Source: Bog-473 sp963726135
Lineage (GTDB): Bacteria > Actinomycetota > Acidimicrobiia > Acidimicrobiales > RAAP-2
Direction: 5' to 3'
Assembly (NCBI GenBank): GCA_963726135.1
Contig: CAVSBE010000008.1
Span: 2,170,001-2,234,000, forward strand
DNA: 64,000 nucleotides
The position numbers and the translations under genes are program-made. Positions 17,297 through 26,328 of the stretch are shown one piece after another; the first letter of the stretch is position 1; the number at the start of each line of letters is the position of its first letter. The notes beneath the pieces are model-generated. The model searched no databases. It was not told the origin of the DNA and saw nothing but the letters and a program-made list of their open reading frames with translations.

Positions 17297-17730
17297 GCCT
17301 GGCCATGACCCGGATGGAGCGGGAGGAGTTCCTCGCCGGCGTGCACGTGGGCGTCCTGAGCGTCGAGGACCCGGGTCGTGGACCGCTGACGGTGCCCGTG
17401 TGGTACGCCTACGCACCGGGGGCGACGCTGGACGTGATCACCGGCGCGGACAGCGCCAAGACGCACCTCTTGCGCTCTGCCGGGCGCTTCTCGTTGTGCG
17501 CGCAGACCGAGGAACCTCCGTACCGCTACGTGAGCGTGGAAGGTCCGATCACTGTGAGCGGCGGCGCGGTCAGCGACGAGGAGCGCCGCGCCCTCGCCTA
17601 TCGCTACTTGGGCGCCGAGATCGGAGACCTCTATCTGGCGGCCACCGCTGCCGACGCCCCGCACAGCGTCATGTTCCGCATGACACCGGAGCGCTGGCGC
17701 ACGACGGACTACGCCAAGCAGTTCGGCTAG
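17293..17730 (+). CDS. pyridoxamine 5'-phosphate oxidase-family flavin/F420-binding protein
   Basis: This 145-residue split-beta-barrel protein is of the PNPOx-like family, common in actinobacteria as FMN- or F420-dependent reductases. The N-terminal MSLAMTRMEREEFLAGVHVG is the usual opening of this subfamily and favours the TTG start at 17293 over ATG 17305. The barrel strands GVLSVED, TVPVWYAY and YRYVSVEGPITV are visible. Substrate and flavin cannot be assigned. It is coupled to the zinc-ribbon gene upstream, and its stop overlaps by three bases that of the convergent small membrane protein. Confidence 0.85.
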   Translation: MSLAMTRMEREEFLAGVHVGVLSVEDPGRGPLTVPVWYAYAPGATLDVITGADSAKTHLLRSAGRFSLCAQTEEPPYRYVSVEGPITVSGGAVSDEERRALAYRYLGAEIGDLYLAATAADAPHSVMFRMTPERWRTTDYAKQFG

Positions 17731-18032
17731 CCCACGCCGTCAGGAGCGGGCGCGGGCGCGTCCGAACCGCGGGTCAGTTGCACAGGATGATGATGCACGT
17801 CGTCGTGGTCGTCGTCGGAAGGGGTCGCGGTGACACCCGGGTCGCGCTCACCCTGGGTGGGGAGCCTCAGACCGGGCCCACCGGGGGCGACGATGACGAG
17901 GACGGCGAGCAGGAGACCGACGACCGCCAGGCCGGCCAACATGCCGGCACGGTGGGAGCGGGCAAGCCGCTCGGACGCCGGATCGGCGCTGGTCGGGCTA
18001 ACGAACCAATCGGACCCGCCACGCCTCCTCAC
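17728..18032 (-). CDS. small His/Asp-rich single-pass membrane protein
   Basis: An approximately 101-residue frame opens at GTG 18030-18032, inside the end of the methyltransferase gene, and closes at the TAG at 17727-17729. One strong hydrophobic helix (MLAGLAVVGLLLAVLVIV) follows about 27 residues. The tail is Pro-rich with an acidic/histidine cluster (SDDDHDDVHHHPVQL) that could bind metal ions. No family is recognised. The start is uncertain, since no ribosome site is obvious. The membrane segment and the close operon-like position support it as a gene. The alternative is a chance open frame in GC-rich DNA. Confidence 0.5.
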
Positions 18033-18761
18033 ACGGCCATTGGCGCGCCCAGGCCGGGGTGACGAAGGGGTACCCGGTCGCTGCATCTTCTCCCGGCCGC
18101 AGCTCGACGAGGTCCAGGACCTCGAAGCCGTTGGCGCGCAGCAGGCGGATCCAGTCGCCATGGCCGAGGTAGAAGTTGACGGTGCCGTCCGACCAGTCGG
18201 CCCGGTGCAGCCCGAACTGGGGACGGAGCAGGCGGTCGGTGGCGGCCTCGTCGTCTTCGTCGGGCATGCACAGGATCATCAGGGTGCTGTTGCCGAAGAA
18301 GACCAGCTCCCCACCGGGCCGGAGCACCCGGGCCGCCTCGGGGATCCACCGGTACGGATCCGCCCAGATGGCGGCGCCGTACTCGCTGATGGCGAAGTCG
18401 AAGGCGTCGTCGCGCAGCGGCAGGTCCTCCGCCGCGGCGCGCGTCAACGGGAAGCCGAGGCCGAACTCGGCCTGGAGCGACGCGGCGATGTGGAGCTGGC
18501 TGGGTGTGGGGTCGATCGCCACGGGGCGCGCGCCCGGCGGGCGAGCCACGACGAGACATACGCCGTGCCGCAGCCGAGCTCGACGGTGCGCAGGCCGTCG
18601 AGGTCGTCTGGCAGCAGACCGACCACGGACTCGGCGATCCCGAAGATGCCCCATCTCGGATCGCTCCCCCAGGCCCGGCGCCCCGTGACGAGCTGGCGGT
18701 CGGCTTGGCTCTCCCACTGCGCGACATTGGCGGCCAGGTAGTCGGGTGCGAGCCGCTCCAC
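17998..18761 (-). CDS. SAM-dependent methyltransferase, class I (one frameshift)
   Basis: Class I (Rossmann-fold) methyltransferase. The SAM motif VELGCGTAYVSSWLAR reads in one frame. From about 18540 the protein continues in another with PVAIDPTPSQLHIAA, then motif II/III RVLRPGGELVFFGNS and a C-terminal FYLGHGDWIRLLRANGFEV. A missing G in the run CGGGCGCGCGCC (minus strand) would restore an LARRGARPVAIDP junction. The start GTG 18759-18761 lies seven bases after TATAGT, a leaderless arrangement. The methyl acceptor is unknown; the last part resembles small-molecule or quinone methyltransferases. It is divergent from the DUF2252 gene. Confidence 0.8.
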
Positions 18762-18768
18762 CGCGCCG

Positions 18769-18776
18769 ACTATAGA
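18769..18776. promoter_or_regulatory. overlapping back-to-back -10 elements
   Basis: ACTATAGA contains TATAGT on the minus strand (7 bases before the methyltransferase GTG) and TATAGA on the plus strand (about 31 bases before the DUF2252 GTG). The two polymerase sites share bases, so simultaneous initiation would be mutually exclusive. Confidence 0.5.
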
Positions 18777-18807
18777 GTCACGTGCCCGGAGCCAGAGAGG
18801 AAGAACC

Positions 18808-20196
18808 GTGAGCCAGACCCCCCTCGCGGCATCAACACCCGTCGCTGCCAAGCACGACCTGGCGGCCACCTCTACAGAGCGCCGCGAGACGGGACGCCAG
18901 GCGCGGGTCCTGGCCCCACGCGCCGGCATCGGCGAGTGGGGCGAAGGGTCCCGCGGGCACGACGCCCTCGAGACCCTGATGGCCCAGGACGCGCTCCGCC
19001 TGCCCGAGCTCCTCCCGCTGCGCTACCGGCGTATGGCGCTCACACCGTGGAACTACTATCGGGGTGCGGCCGCGGTGATGGCGGCCGACTTGGCGTCCCG
19101 ACCGCACAGCCGGCTCGAAGTGCAGCTGTGCGGCGATGCCCACGTGCTGAACTTCGGTTTGTGGGCCACCCCCGAGCGCAACCTCAACTTCGACCTGCGC
19201 GACTTCGACGAGACGCTGCCCGGTCCTTTCGAGTGGGACGTGGCGCGTCTGGCGGCCAGCCTGGTCGTGGCCGCCCAGCAGAACGCCATCAAGCCGGCCC
19301 GGGCCGACGCGGCGGTGACCGCGGCTGTCGATGCCTACCGGCGCGAGATGCGGCGCTACGCCACGCTGCCACTGCTCGACATCTGGTACGAGGGCACCCG
19401 GGTCGACCGCTTCATCGACTTCTTCGAACCCGCGGACCGCGGCGAGGTGAAGGTCCAGATTGAGAAGGGGAGGCAGAAACGGACGAGCCGGGGGGCCTAC
19501 GCCAAGTTGACCACGGAGCGCCGCGGGCGGCCCCGGATCACTGCGGAGCCACCGCTGCGGGTGACGCTCGACGACGCCGAACAGGGCGACATCGTCGATC
19601 ACCTGATCGCCAGCTATCGCCTGACGCTCCAGGAGGACCGCCGGAGACTGTTCGACCGCTTCATCCTCGTTGACGTCGTGCGTCAGGTCGTGGGGGTGGG
19701 CAGCGTCGGCATGGTGGTGTACCTCGTCTTGTTCGAGGGCAGCGCCCGCGGCGATCCGCTCTTCTTGCAGTGCAAGCAGGCCGGCCCCTCGGTCTACGAG
19801 GCTCACACCTACTCGAGCGGGCACGACAACCACGGGGCCCGGGTGATCGCCGGCAAGCGGATGGTGCAGAGCGCGACGGACATCTTCGTCGGCTGGGGTT
19901 CGCTCGGTGAACGTGACTTCTACGTGCGCCAGTTCCGCGACATGAAGCTGATCCCGACCACCGACCTGATCGCGCCCGTTCTCGTCCAGTTCGCCACTGC
20001 GTGCGGCAACTCGCTGGCCCGGGCACACGCCCGATCGGGGGACCCGGCCGCCATTGACGCCTACATGGGCAAGAGCGAGGAGTTCACCAAGGCGATGCGC
20101 CGGTTCGCTCGCCGCTACGCCGACCAGAACGAACGTGACCACGCCCGGCTGGTGTCCGCCATCGCCAAGGGGGCGGTGGAGGCAGCTCCGGACTGA
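18808..20196 (+). CDS. DUF2252 family protein
   Basis: This 462-residue protein matches DUF2252, a widespread family of unknown function with a kinase-like arrangement of motifs. It has LRYRRMALTPWNYYRGAAAV near residue 72, CGDAHVLNFG near 111 (comparable with the phosphotransferase catalytic loop), FDLRDFDETLPGPFEWDVAR near 130, and CKQAGPSVYEAH near 320. The start is GTG 18808, preceded by the ribosome site GAGAGGAAG. A -10 TATAGA lies at 18771. No signal peptide or membrane helix is seen. The function cannot be stated; ATP-dependent phosphorylation is a structural guess. Confidence 0.85.
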   Translation: MSQTPLAASTPVAAKHDLAATSTERRETGRQARVLAPRAGIGEWGEGSRGHDALETLMAQDALRLPELLPLRYRRMALTPWNYYRGAAAVMAADLASRPHSRLEVQLCGDAHVLNFGLWATPERNLNFDLRDFDETLPGPFEWDVARLAASLVVAAQQNAIKPARADAAVTAAVDAYRREMRRYATLPLLDIWYEGTRVDRFIDFFEPADRGEVKVQIEKGRQKRTSRGAYAKLTTERRGRPRITAEPPLRVTLDDAEQGDIVDHLIASYRLTLQEDRRRLFDRFILVDVVRQVVGVGSVGMVVYLVLFEGSARGDPLFLQCKQAGPSVYEAHTYSSGHDNHGARVIAGKRMVQSATDIFVGWGSLGERDFYVRQFRDMKLIPTTDLIAPVLVQFATACGNSLARAHARSGDPAAIDAYMGKSEEFTKAMRRFARRYADQNERDHARLVSAIAKGAVEAAPD

Positions 20197-20200
20197 GTCC

Positions 20201-21934
20201 CTACTTGGGCAGGAACAGCAGCGTGGCGTGGTTGGCGAAATCGATCAGCGGCTGGGGCCAGACGCCGAAGAGCACGGTCACGCCGGTGCACAGCCCGATG
20301 GCCACGCCGCAGAGCACCGGCACCGGAGCGGCCTCGGGAGCCCCGCCCCCCGCCTCGGTCTCCTCATCGGCCAACAGGATCTGCTCGTTGAGCGTGGTCA
20401 CGGCGCCCGCCACCGACCCGGGTGTGGCCCACTCGGGAGCTGCGGCCGAGCCGTCCGCGGCCGTTCCGGCGGCCTCGATGGTGCCGCCGCCCACCATGCC
20501 GCCGCCCGCCCCCAGCGCGGCCGAGCCGCCCGTGCCCCCTTCGGCCTCGCCCAGCCCGCCGCCGGCGTACATCAGCACCGCCACCCGCAGGTAGAAGTAG
20601 GCCGCCACCACGGCGCTCACCATGGCGATCACGCCCAGGGGTACGTCGCCCGCCTGCACGGCCGCGAAGACCACCTGCACCTTGGCCCACAGGCCGGTCG
20701 TGAAGGGCGCGCCCGCCTGGGCGAGTAGCAGCACCGCGAGGGCCAGTGCCAACACAGGCTGGCGACCAGCCAGGCCGCGGTAACGAGCCAGGTCGTGGTC
20801 GGCGTCGCCCTCCCGGCCGAGCACGGTCACGATGGCGAAGCTGCCGATCGCCATGAACATGTACACGAAGAGGTAATAGAGCGACGCGCTGGCGCCGCGG
20901 GCCGTCCCGGCCACGACGCCGAGCAAGATGAACCCGGCGTGGTTGATGGACGAGTAGGCGAGCATCCGCTTCACGTCGCGCTGGCGCAGCGCCACGAAAG
21001 CGCCGAGGACGAGGGAGAGCACGGCCAGGCCGTAGACGATCGGCCGCCAGTCGGTCGACACGACGCCGAAGGACGAGAAGAGCACCCGCAGCATGGCGGC
21101 GAACGCGCCCGCCTTGGCGACGGCGGACATGAAGCCGGTCACGGGTGAGGGGGCCCCTTGGTACACGTCCGGCGTCCACATGTGGAAGGGCACGGCGGCC
21201 ACCTTGAACGCGAAGCCGACCAGCAGGAGTGCGAGCCCGGCCAACAACAGGCCGTTGGACAGCACCACGTTCTTGGACAAGAAGTCGGAGATCTGGGTCA
21301 GGTTCGTCGAGCCGGTGGCCCCGTAGGTCAGCGCTATTCCGTAGACGAAGATGGCCGAGGAGAAGCCGCCGAGGATGAAGTACTTGAGGGCCGCTTCGCC
21401 CGACGCGGCGCGGCGGTAGTTGAAGGCGGTGAGGACGTAGAGCGCGATGGAGAGGATCTCGAGGCCGAGGAAGACGATGATCAGGTCGTTCGCCATCGCC
21501 ATCAACATGGCGCCCGACGCGGACACCATGGCGAGGACGTGGAACTCTGCCCCGAGCACGCCCTCCCGGCGCAGGTAGCCGTCGGCCACCAGGGCGGTCA
21601 ACAGCATGGCGATCGCCACCAGCATCGTGACGAGGACGCTGAAGCCGTCCATCACGACCGCCTGCTTGATATAGGTGTGTGGTCCGTGGTCCTGCACGTC
21701 GGACCACTGCCAGAGCGCGACGCCGAGCGCGCCGCCCGAGATGACGACGGTGGCGATGGTGCTGACCGGCACGCGCAACGGCCGGCTGACCAGCGAGGCC
21801 ACCCCGAGGAGCACCACCGCGCCGCCGATCATGATGATGGGCGGCAGGATGGCGAGCCAGCGGATGGAGGGTACGGGGATACCCTGCGAGGCCGCGTGGG
21901 CGGCGGCGTGGGCGGCAGCGAGGAGGGCGATCAC
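20201..21934 (-). CDS. nuoN: NADH-quinone oxidoreductase subunit NuoN, with Gly/Ala-rich insertion
   Basis: Antiporter-like membrane subunit of NDH-1 (complex I), one of the three proton-pumping modules. At 577 residues it is longer than the usual 480-550. The conserved core helices are present (ALKYFILGGFSSAIFVYGI, VPFHMWTPDVYQGAPSP with the pump-associated residues, MLAYSSINHAGFILLG). The extra length is a Gly/Ala-rich loop of about 70 residues after YLRVAVLMYAGG (about 20350-20566) before the last helix. The start is GTG overlapping the nuoM stop. It is last gene of the operon and ends five bases from the convergent DUF2252 stop. Confidence 0.96.
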   Translation of the reverse strand: MIALLAAAHAAAHAASQGIPVPSIRWLAILPPIIMIGGAVVLLGVASLVSRPLRVPVSTIATVVISGGALGVALWQWSDVQDHGPHTYIKQAVVMDGFSVLVTMLVAIAMLLTALVADGYLRREGVLGAEFHVLAMVSASGAMLMAMANDLIIVFLGLEILSIALYVLTAFNYRRAASGEAALKYFILGGFSSAIFVYGIALTYGATGSTNLTQISDFLSKNVVLSNGLLLAGLALLLVGFAFKVAAVPFHMWTPDVYQGAPSPVTGFMSAVAKAGAFAAMLRVLFSSFGVVSTDWRPIVYGLAVLSLVLGAFVALRQRDVKRMLAYSSINHAGFILLGVVAGTARGASASLYYLFVYMFMAIGSFAIVTVLGREGDADHDLARYRGLAGRQPVLALALAVLLLAQAGAPFTTGLWAKVQVVFAAVQAGDVPLGVIAMVSAVVAAYFYLRVAVLMYAGGGLGEAEGGTGGSAALGAGGGMVGGGTIEAAGTAADGSAAAPEWATPGSVAGAVTTLNEQILLADEETEAGGGAPEAAPVPVLCGVAIGLCTGVTVLFGVWPQPLIDFANHATLLFLPK

Positions 21935-23475
21935 TTCACTCCCTCCACTCCCTTGACGGCCACCGACGGCTGATACTGCCCCGTGTGCGACTCCACGTGC
22001 GCGATCAGCTCGTTCACCGAGGGGTTGATGCGGTCCAGCACCGGCTTGGGGTACACCCCCAGGAAGACGATGAGGATGATCAGCGGCGCCATCACGAGGC
22101 GCTCCAGCAGCGCCAGGTCACGAGTCTTCTCGTCGGCCTCACGCGGCTGCCCGTGAAAGACCTGCTGGTAGGCCCACAGGAGGTAGACGGCGGCGACGAT
22201 CACGCCCAGCACGGCCACGACGGCCCACCAGCGGTGGGTGATGAACGTGCCCGACAGCACGAGGAATTCGCTCACGAACCCGTTGAGCCCCGGCACGCCG
22301 ATGGAGGCCATCATCACGACGGTGAACACGCCCGCCAGGACGGGCGCCGCCTTCTGCAGCCCGCGCATCTCGCCCGCCTGCCACGTCCCCCGCCGCTGGT
22401 AGATGAAGCCGATGAGGATGAACAGCGCAGCCACGATCAGCCCGTGGTTGAGCATCAGGAGGACGCCGCCGGCCAAGCCCTGCGTGCTGAGGGCGATCGT
22501 GCCGAGCGCGATGAAGCCGATCTGGGCCAGCGACGAGTAGGTCACCAGCCGCTTCAGGTCGCGCTGGGCGCAGGCGACGATGGCACCGTAGACGATGCCG
22601 ATGACCGCCAGGGTGAGCAGCAGCGGCGCGAGGGTCTTCGTGGCCTGCGGGAACAGGCTGAGGTCGAAGCGGATGATCCCGTAGGTACCCAGCTTGGCCA
22701 GCACGCCCGAGAGCAGGACCGAGCCCTCCTCGGGCGCTTCGGTGTAGGCGTCGGGTGACCACGTGTGCAGCGGGAAGAGTGGCGCCTTGACCGCGAAGGC
22801 CGCGGTGAAGGACAGGAAGAGAAGGATCTCCGTCGACGACGACAGGTGCGTCTGCATCAGCGGTCCGAGCGAGAAGGTGAGGTAGTGGTACTGCGACTCG
22901 TGGATGAAGGCGAGCGCCAGGATCCCGACGAGCAGGAAGGCCGAGCCGAGGAACGTGTAGAGGAAGAACTTGATCGCGGCGTAGGCCCGCCGCTGGTGCC
23001 CCCACCCCGCGATGATGAAGTAGGAGGGCACGAGCGTCAGCTCGAACATGAAGAAGAACACGAGGAGGTCGAGCGACAGGAAGCTCCCCATCACGGCAGC
23101 CTCGAGCAGGAGGATCCAGGCGAAGTAGGCCCGGCTGTTCTCGCGGTTGCGTCCGAGGACGATGGCCAGCGGGAAGAGCACGGCGGTGAGCAGCACCAGG
23201 AAGACGGAGATGCCGTCCACCCCGAGGTACCAGTGCACCCCGAGGCTGCTGCCGGTGTACTCGTGGTCCGAGACGAGCTGGAACCCGCCGTCGTGCACCT
23301 TCATGGCCACCATGGCCGAGACGGCGATGACCAGGGTGACGACCGAGACGATCAGGGCGAGCGCGTAGGGGATCTCGCGGTGCAGGTTGCGGTCGAGACC
23401 GAGCAGCCCGAGCGCGCCGGCGCCCACCGCGGGCAGCAGGACGAGCAACGTGAGGAAGGGAACGGAATGCGTCAT
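21931..23475 (-). CDS. nuoM: NADH-quinone oxidoreductase subunit NuoM
   Basis: Antiporter-like proton-pumping membrane subunit of NDH-1, about 514 residues. Characteristic stretches are LLLEAAVMGSFLSLDLLVFF, the Glu-bearing helix of FELTLVPSYFIIAGWG, KAPLFPLHTWSPDAYTEAP with the pumping-loop His, and RLVTYSSLAQIGFIALG. I start at ATG 23473-23475, which overlaps the nuoL stop (ATGA); an upstream GTG would add three residues. Its stop overlaps the nuoN GTG. The frame is unbroken, unlike nuoL and nuoJ beside it. Confidence 0.97.
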   Translation of the reverse strand: MTHSVPFLTLLVLLPAVGAGALGLLGLDRNLHREIPYALALIVSVVTLVIAVSAMVAMKVHDGGFQLVSDHEYTGSSLGVHWYLGVDGISVFLVLLTAVLFPLAIVLGRNRENSRAYFAWILLLEAAVMGSFLSLDLLVFFFMFELTLVPSYFIIAGWGHQRRAYAAIKFFLYTFLGSAFLLVGILALAFIHESQYHYLTFSLGPLMQTHLSSSTEILLFLSFTAAFAVKAPLFPLHTWSPDAYTEAPEEGSVLLSGVLAKLGTYGIIRFDLSLFPQATKTLAPLLLTLAVIGIVYGAIVACAQRDLKRLVTYSSLAQIGFIALGTIALSTQGLAGGVLLMLNHGLIVAALFILIGFIYQRRGTWQAGEMRGLQKAAPVLAGVFTVVMMASIGVPGLNGFVSEFLVLSGTFITHRWWAVVAVLGVIVAAVYLLWAYQQVFHGQPREADEKTRDLALLERLVMAPLIILIVFLGVYPKPVLDRINPSVNELIAHVESHTGQYQPSVAVKGVEGVK

Positions 23476-25390
23476 CCCCACCACGTCCGGCTCAGCATGA
23501 AGGCGATGATCAGGGCCATGCCGAGGGCGATCCCGAGGGCGTAGTTACGGGCGTAGCCGGTCTGCAGCTTGCGGGCCGCCGTGCCGGTCACCTTGGCCAG
23601 GTGTGCCGTGCCGTTGACCGCCCCGTCGATCACGCGGGCGTCGACCACCCAGGCGCAGAACGTGGCCAGTCGCTGGCCCGGCCGCCCGATGATCGTGTCG
23701 TAGAAGTCGTCCCAGTACCAGACCCGCTGCAGGAACGCCGGCTCCAGGGCGGGCTTGTCGACCTGGGCGCCCCGCCAGAGCCACGCCGCCACGATGACGC
23801 CGACCACCGCGGCGGCGATGTCGGTGAGGGCGAGCGCCCACTCGGCACCCTGCGGTGAGGTTGTCGTTGTAGAGGGTGCCGTTGAACACCGGCGCCAGCC
23901 AGCTCTCGAGGTTGTGGGTGTGCACCCAGGGCAGGTCGAGCACCCCGCCGAAGAAGGCGAAGAACGCCAGGACCACGAGGGGCAGGCGCATGACCCAGGG
24001 CGACTCGTGCGGCGTGTGCAGGGGCGGCTCGCCGTGGGGGCCGGGCTTGTCGAAGCGGGGCTCGCCGCCGAAGGCCAGGATCTCCAGCCGGCTCATGTAG
24101 TACGCCGTGAGCACGGCGGTCACGAGCCCGATGACCCACAGCGGCTTGTAGTGGGCGAAGGCGTTGTCCAGCACGTCGCCCTTGGCCCAGAAGCCCGACA
24201 GCGGCGGGATGCCGGCGATGGCCAGGTAGCCGATGGTGAAGGTCACGGTCGTCCACTTCATGTAGCGGCGGAGCGCGCCCATCCGCTTGAGGTCCTGCTC
24301 GTCCTCGAGCCCGTGGATGACCGAGCCGGCGCCGAGGAAGAGCAGGCCCTTGAAGAAGGCGTGGCAGACCATGAGGAAGATGGCCGCGATGTAGGCGCCC
24401 GAGCCGACGGCCAGCACCATGTAGCCGATCTGCGACACCGTCGAGAAGGCCAGGACCTTCTTGATGTCCTGCTGCGCGCAGGCGATCGTCGCCGCCACGA
24501 AGGCGGTCACCGCGCCGATGGTGGCGATCACCTCGGTGCCCGGCGTGCGTGAGGTGGAGCAACGGGTTCATCCGGCACAGCAGGTAGACCCCGGCCGTGA
24601 CCATGGTGGCGGCGTGGATGAGGGCGGACACCGGGGTCGGGCCCTCCATGGCGTCGGGCAGCCAGTTGAAGAGGGGGATCTGGGCCGACTTGCCCGTGGC
24701 GGCCAGGAACAGGAGCAGCACGGCGGCCGTGGCCGTGCCACCGCCCAGGTGCGAGAGCTGCCCGAAGATGCCGCCGCCCGGCCCGCTCTCGTACTGGATC
24801 GTCCCGGTCTTCTCGAAGATCAAGAAGATGGCGAGCAGGAAGCCGACGTCGCCGATGCGGTTGTAGATGAAGGCCTTCTTGCCCGCCGAGGCGGCCGACT
24901 CGCGCTGGAACCAGAAGGCGACCAGCCAGTAGGAGCAGACGCCCACGCCCTCCCAGCCGACGAACGTGAGCAGCAGGTTGTTCGCGAGCACCAGCAGCAG
25001 CATGGAGAAGACGAACAGGTTCAGGTAGATGAAGAACTTCGAGTAGTCCCGGTCGCTCTTCATGTAGCCGATGGAGTAGAGGTGGATGAGCGCGCTGACC
25101 CCGGTGACGAACATGCACATGGTCATCGACAGCGGGTCGACCAGCGTGCCGACGGGCACCGAGAGGCCTCCGGAGCTGAACCAGGTGAAGTAGTTGTGGA
25201 CGACGACGCGGTGGTCCGCGGGTAATCCGATGAGGCCGGCCAGCACGATGCAGGCCACGACGAAGGCCGCGGTCACGGCGATCGTCCCCACCCAGCCCGC
25301 CACGGGGTCGCCGATGCGGCGGCCGAACGCGACCAGGAAGAGGAACCCCGCGAGGGGGAACAGCAGCATGAGGTACGCGGCGTGGACCAC
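23472..25390 (-). CDS. nuoL: NADH-quinone oxidoreductase subunit NuoL, two apparent frameshifts
   Basis: The largest antiporter-like subunit of NDH-1, with the long lateral helix at its C-terminus. The first part (WEGVGVCSYWLVAFW, IPLFNWLPDAMEGPTPVSAL) reads from GTG 25390. At about 24540 the protein continues one base later (IGAVTAFVAATIACAQQDIK and onward), where an extra G in GCCGGGCACC explains the shift. At about 23850 it shifts again to VGVIVAAWLWRG, ending RNYALGIALGMALII. All three frames belong to one NuoL, and spliced together they give about 640 residues, the expected size. Its start lies three bases after the nuoK stop. Confidence 0.93.
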
Positions 25391-25393
25391 GGT

Positions 25394-25699
25394 TCAGCCC
25401 TTCAGCGAGTCCAGGTCGTCCGCCACCGTGGTGGCGCGGCGGCGGAAGTTCGTCACCACGATGCCGAGGCCGACCACGACCTCGGCCGCCGCCACCACGA
25501 GCACGAAGAAGACGACGGCCTGCCCGCCGATGTCGTGGAGCATGCGGGCGAACGTGACGAAGGTGAGGTTGGCCGCGTTGAGCATCAGCTCGATGCACAT
25601 GAACATGATCAGGACGTTGCGCCGCACCAGGAGGCCGATGGCGCCGATGGTGAAGACGATGGCGGCGAGGCCGAGGTACCAGGCTCCCGAGAGGCTCAC
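25394..25699 (-). CDS. nuoK: NADH-quinone oxidoreductase subunit NuoK
   Basis: Small three-helix membrane subunit of NDH-1, 101 residues, standard length. The two conserved membrane glutamates are seen in FMCIELMLNAANL and VVAAAEVVVGLGIVV. The start is GTG 25697-25699, overlapping a TGA at 25696-25698 that I take as the nuoJ stop. The frame stays open upstream into the nuoJ core, so a NuoJ-NuoK read-through is possible if the second nuoJ shift is not real. It lies between nuoJ and nuoL, the universal order. Confidence 0.95.
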   Translation of the reverse strand: MSLSGAWYLGLAAIVFTIGAIGLLVRRNVLIMFMCIELMLNAANLTFVTFARMLHDIGGQAVVFFVLVVAAAEVVVGLGIVVTNFRRRATTVADDLDSLKG

Positions 25700-26325
25700 G
25701 CCGGCAGCTCGCTCTCGGTGCTGTCTTCCTGGTCCGGCGTGGACGGTCGGCGGGCGGCGGGCCAGCACGACGGCGCCCACCACCGCGATGACGAGGAGGG
25801 CGGCCGTGGCCTCGAAGGCGAACAGGTAGGTGGTGAAGAGCTGCTTGCCCAGCTGGGCCGGCTCGCCTGCCGGCGAGTTCGGGCCCGGCCACGTGGCCCT
25901 GGATCGGCCCGACCACCTGCTGGGCGCCGGTGACCCAGTGCGCGGTGGCGGCCATGGCCAGCACGCCGCCCAGGGTGATGGCCGAGAAGACGAAGGCCAG
26001 CGGGCGCTGGCCGATCAGCGGCTCGACGTTGATGTCCTCCGCCCGGTCGACGCCGAGGAACATGATGACGAAGAGGAAGAGGACGACGATGGCGCCGGCG
26101 TAGACGATGATCTGGACGGCGGCCAGGAAGTCGGCCTGCTGCTCGATGAAGAGCACCGCGACGCCGAAGAGGGTCATCACGAGGCTCAGCGCGGCGTGCA
26201 CGGGGTTGCGGGAGGTGACGACGCCCACGGCGCCGACCAGGATCACCGCCGCTGCGGCGGCGAAGACCAGGATGTCGGGCCAGGTCGGGCGCGTGGCAGC
26301 CAGGAGCAGGGCAAGCGTGGAGCAT
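25696..26325 (-). CDS. nuoJ: NADH-quinone oxidoreductase subunit NuoJ, multiple apparent frameshifts
   Basis: Five-helix membrane subunit of NDH-1 near the quinone pathway. The body VGVVTSRNPVHAALSLVMTL and IVYAGAIVVLFLFVIMFLG is unmistakable. The ATG at 26325 right after nuoI is one base out of frame with it (an extra T in CTTGCC would fix this). At about 25888 the frame shifts again (extra G in GGGCCC) to NSPAGEPAQLGKQL and FAFEATAALLVIAVVGAVVL. Near 25735-25765 a further shift is needed to end at the TGA at 25696 with the acidic tail DQEDSTESELPA. Three breaks in 630 bases make this the worst-read gene here. Identity is secure; the ends are not. Confidence 0.85.
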   Translation of the reverse strand: MLHACPAPGCHAPDLARHPGLRRRSGGDPGRRRGRRHLPQPRARRAEPRDDPLRRRGALHRAAGRLPGRRPDHRLRRRHRRPLPLRHHVPRRRPGGGHQRRAADRPAPAGLRLLGHHPGRRAGHGRHRALGHRRPAGGRADPGPRGRARTRRQASRPSWASSSSPPTCSPSRPRPPSSSSRWWAPSCWPAARRPSTPDQEDSTESELPA

Positions 26326-26328
26326 CGG

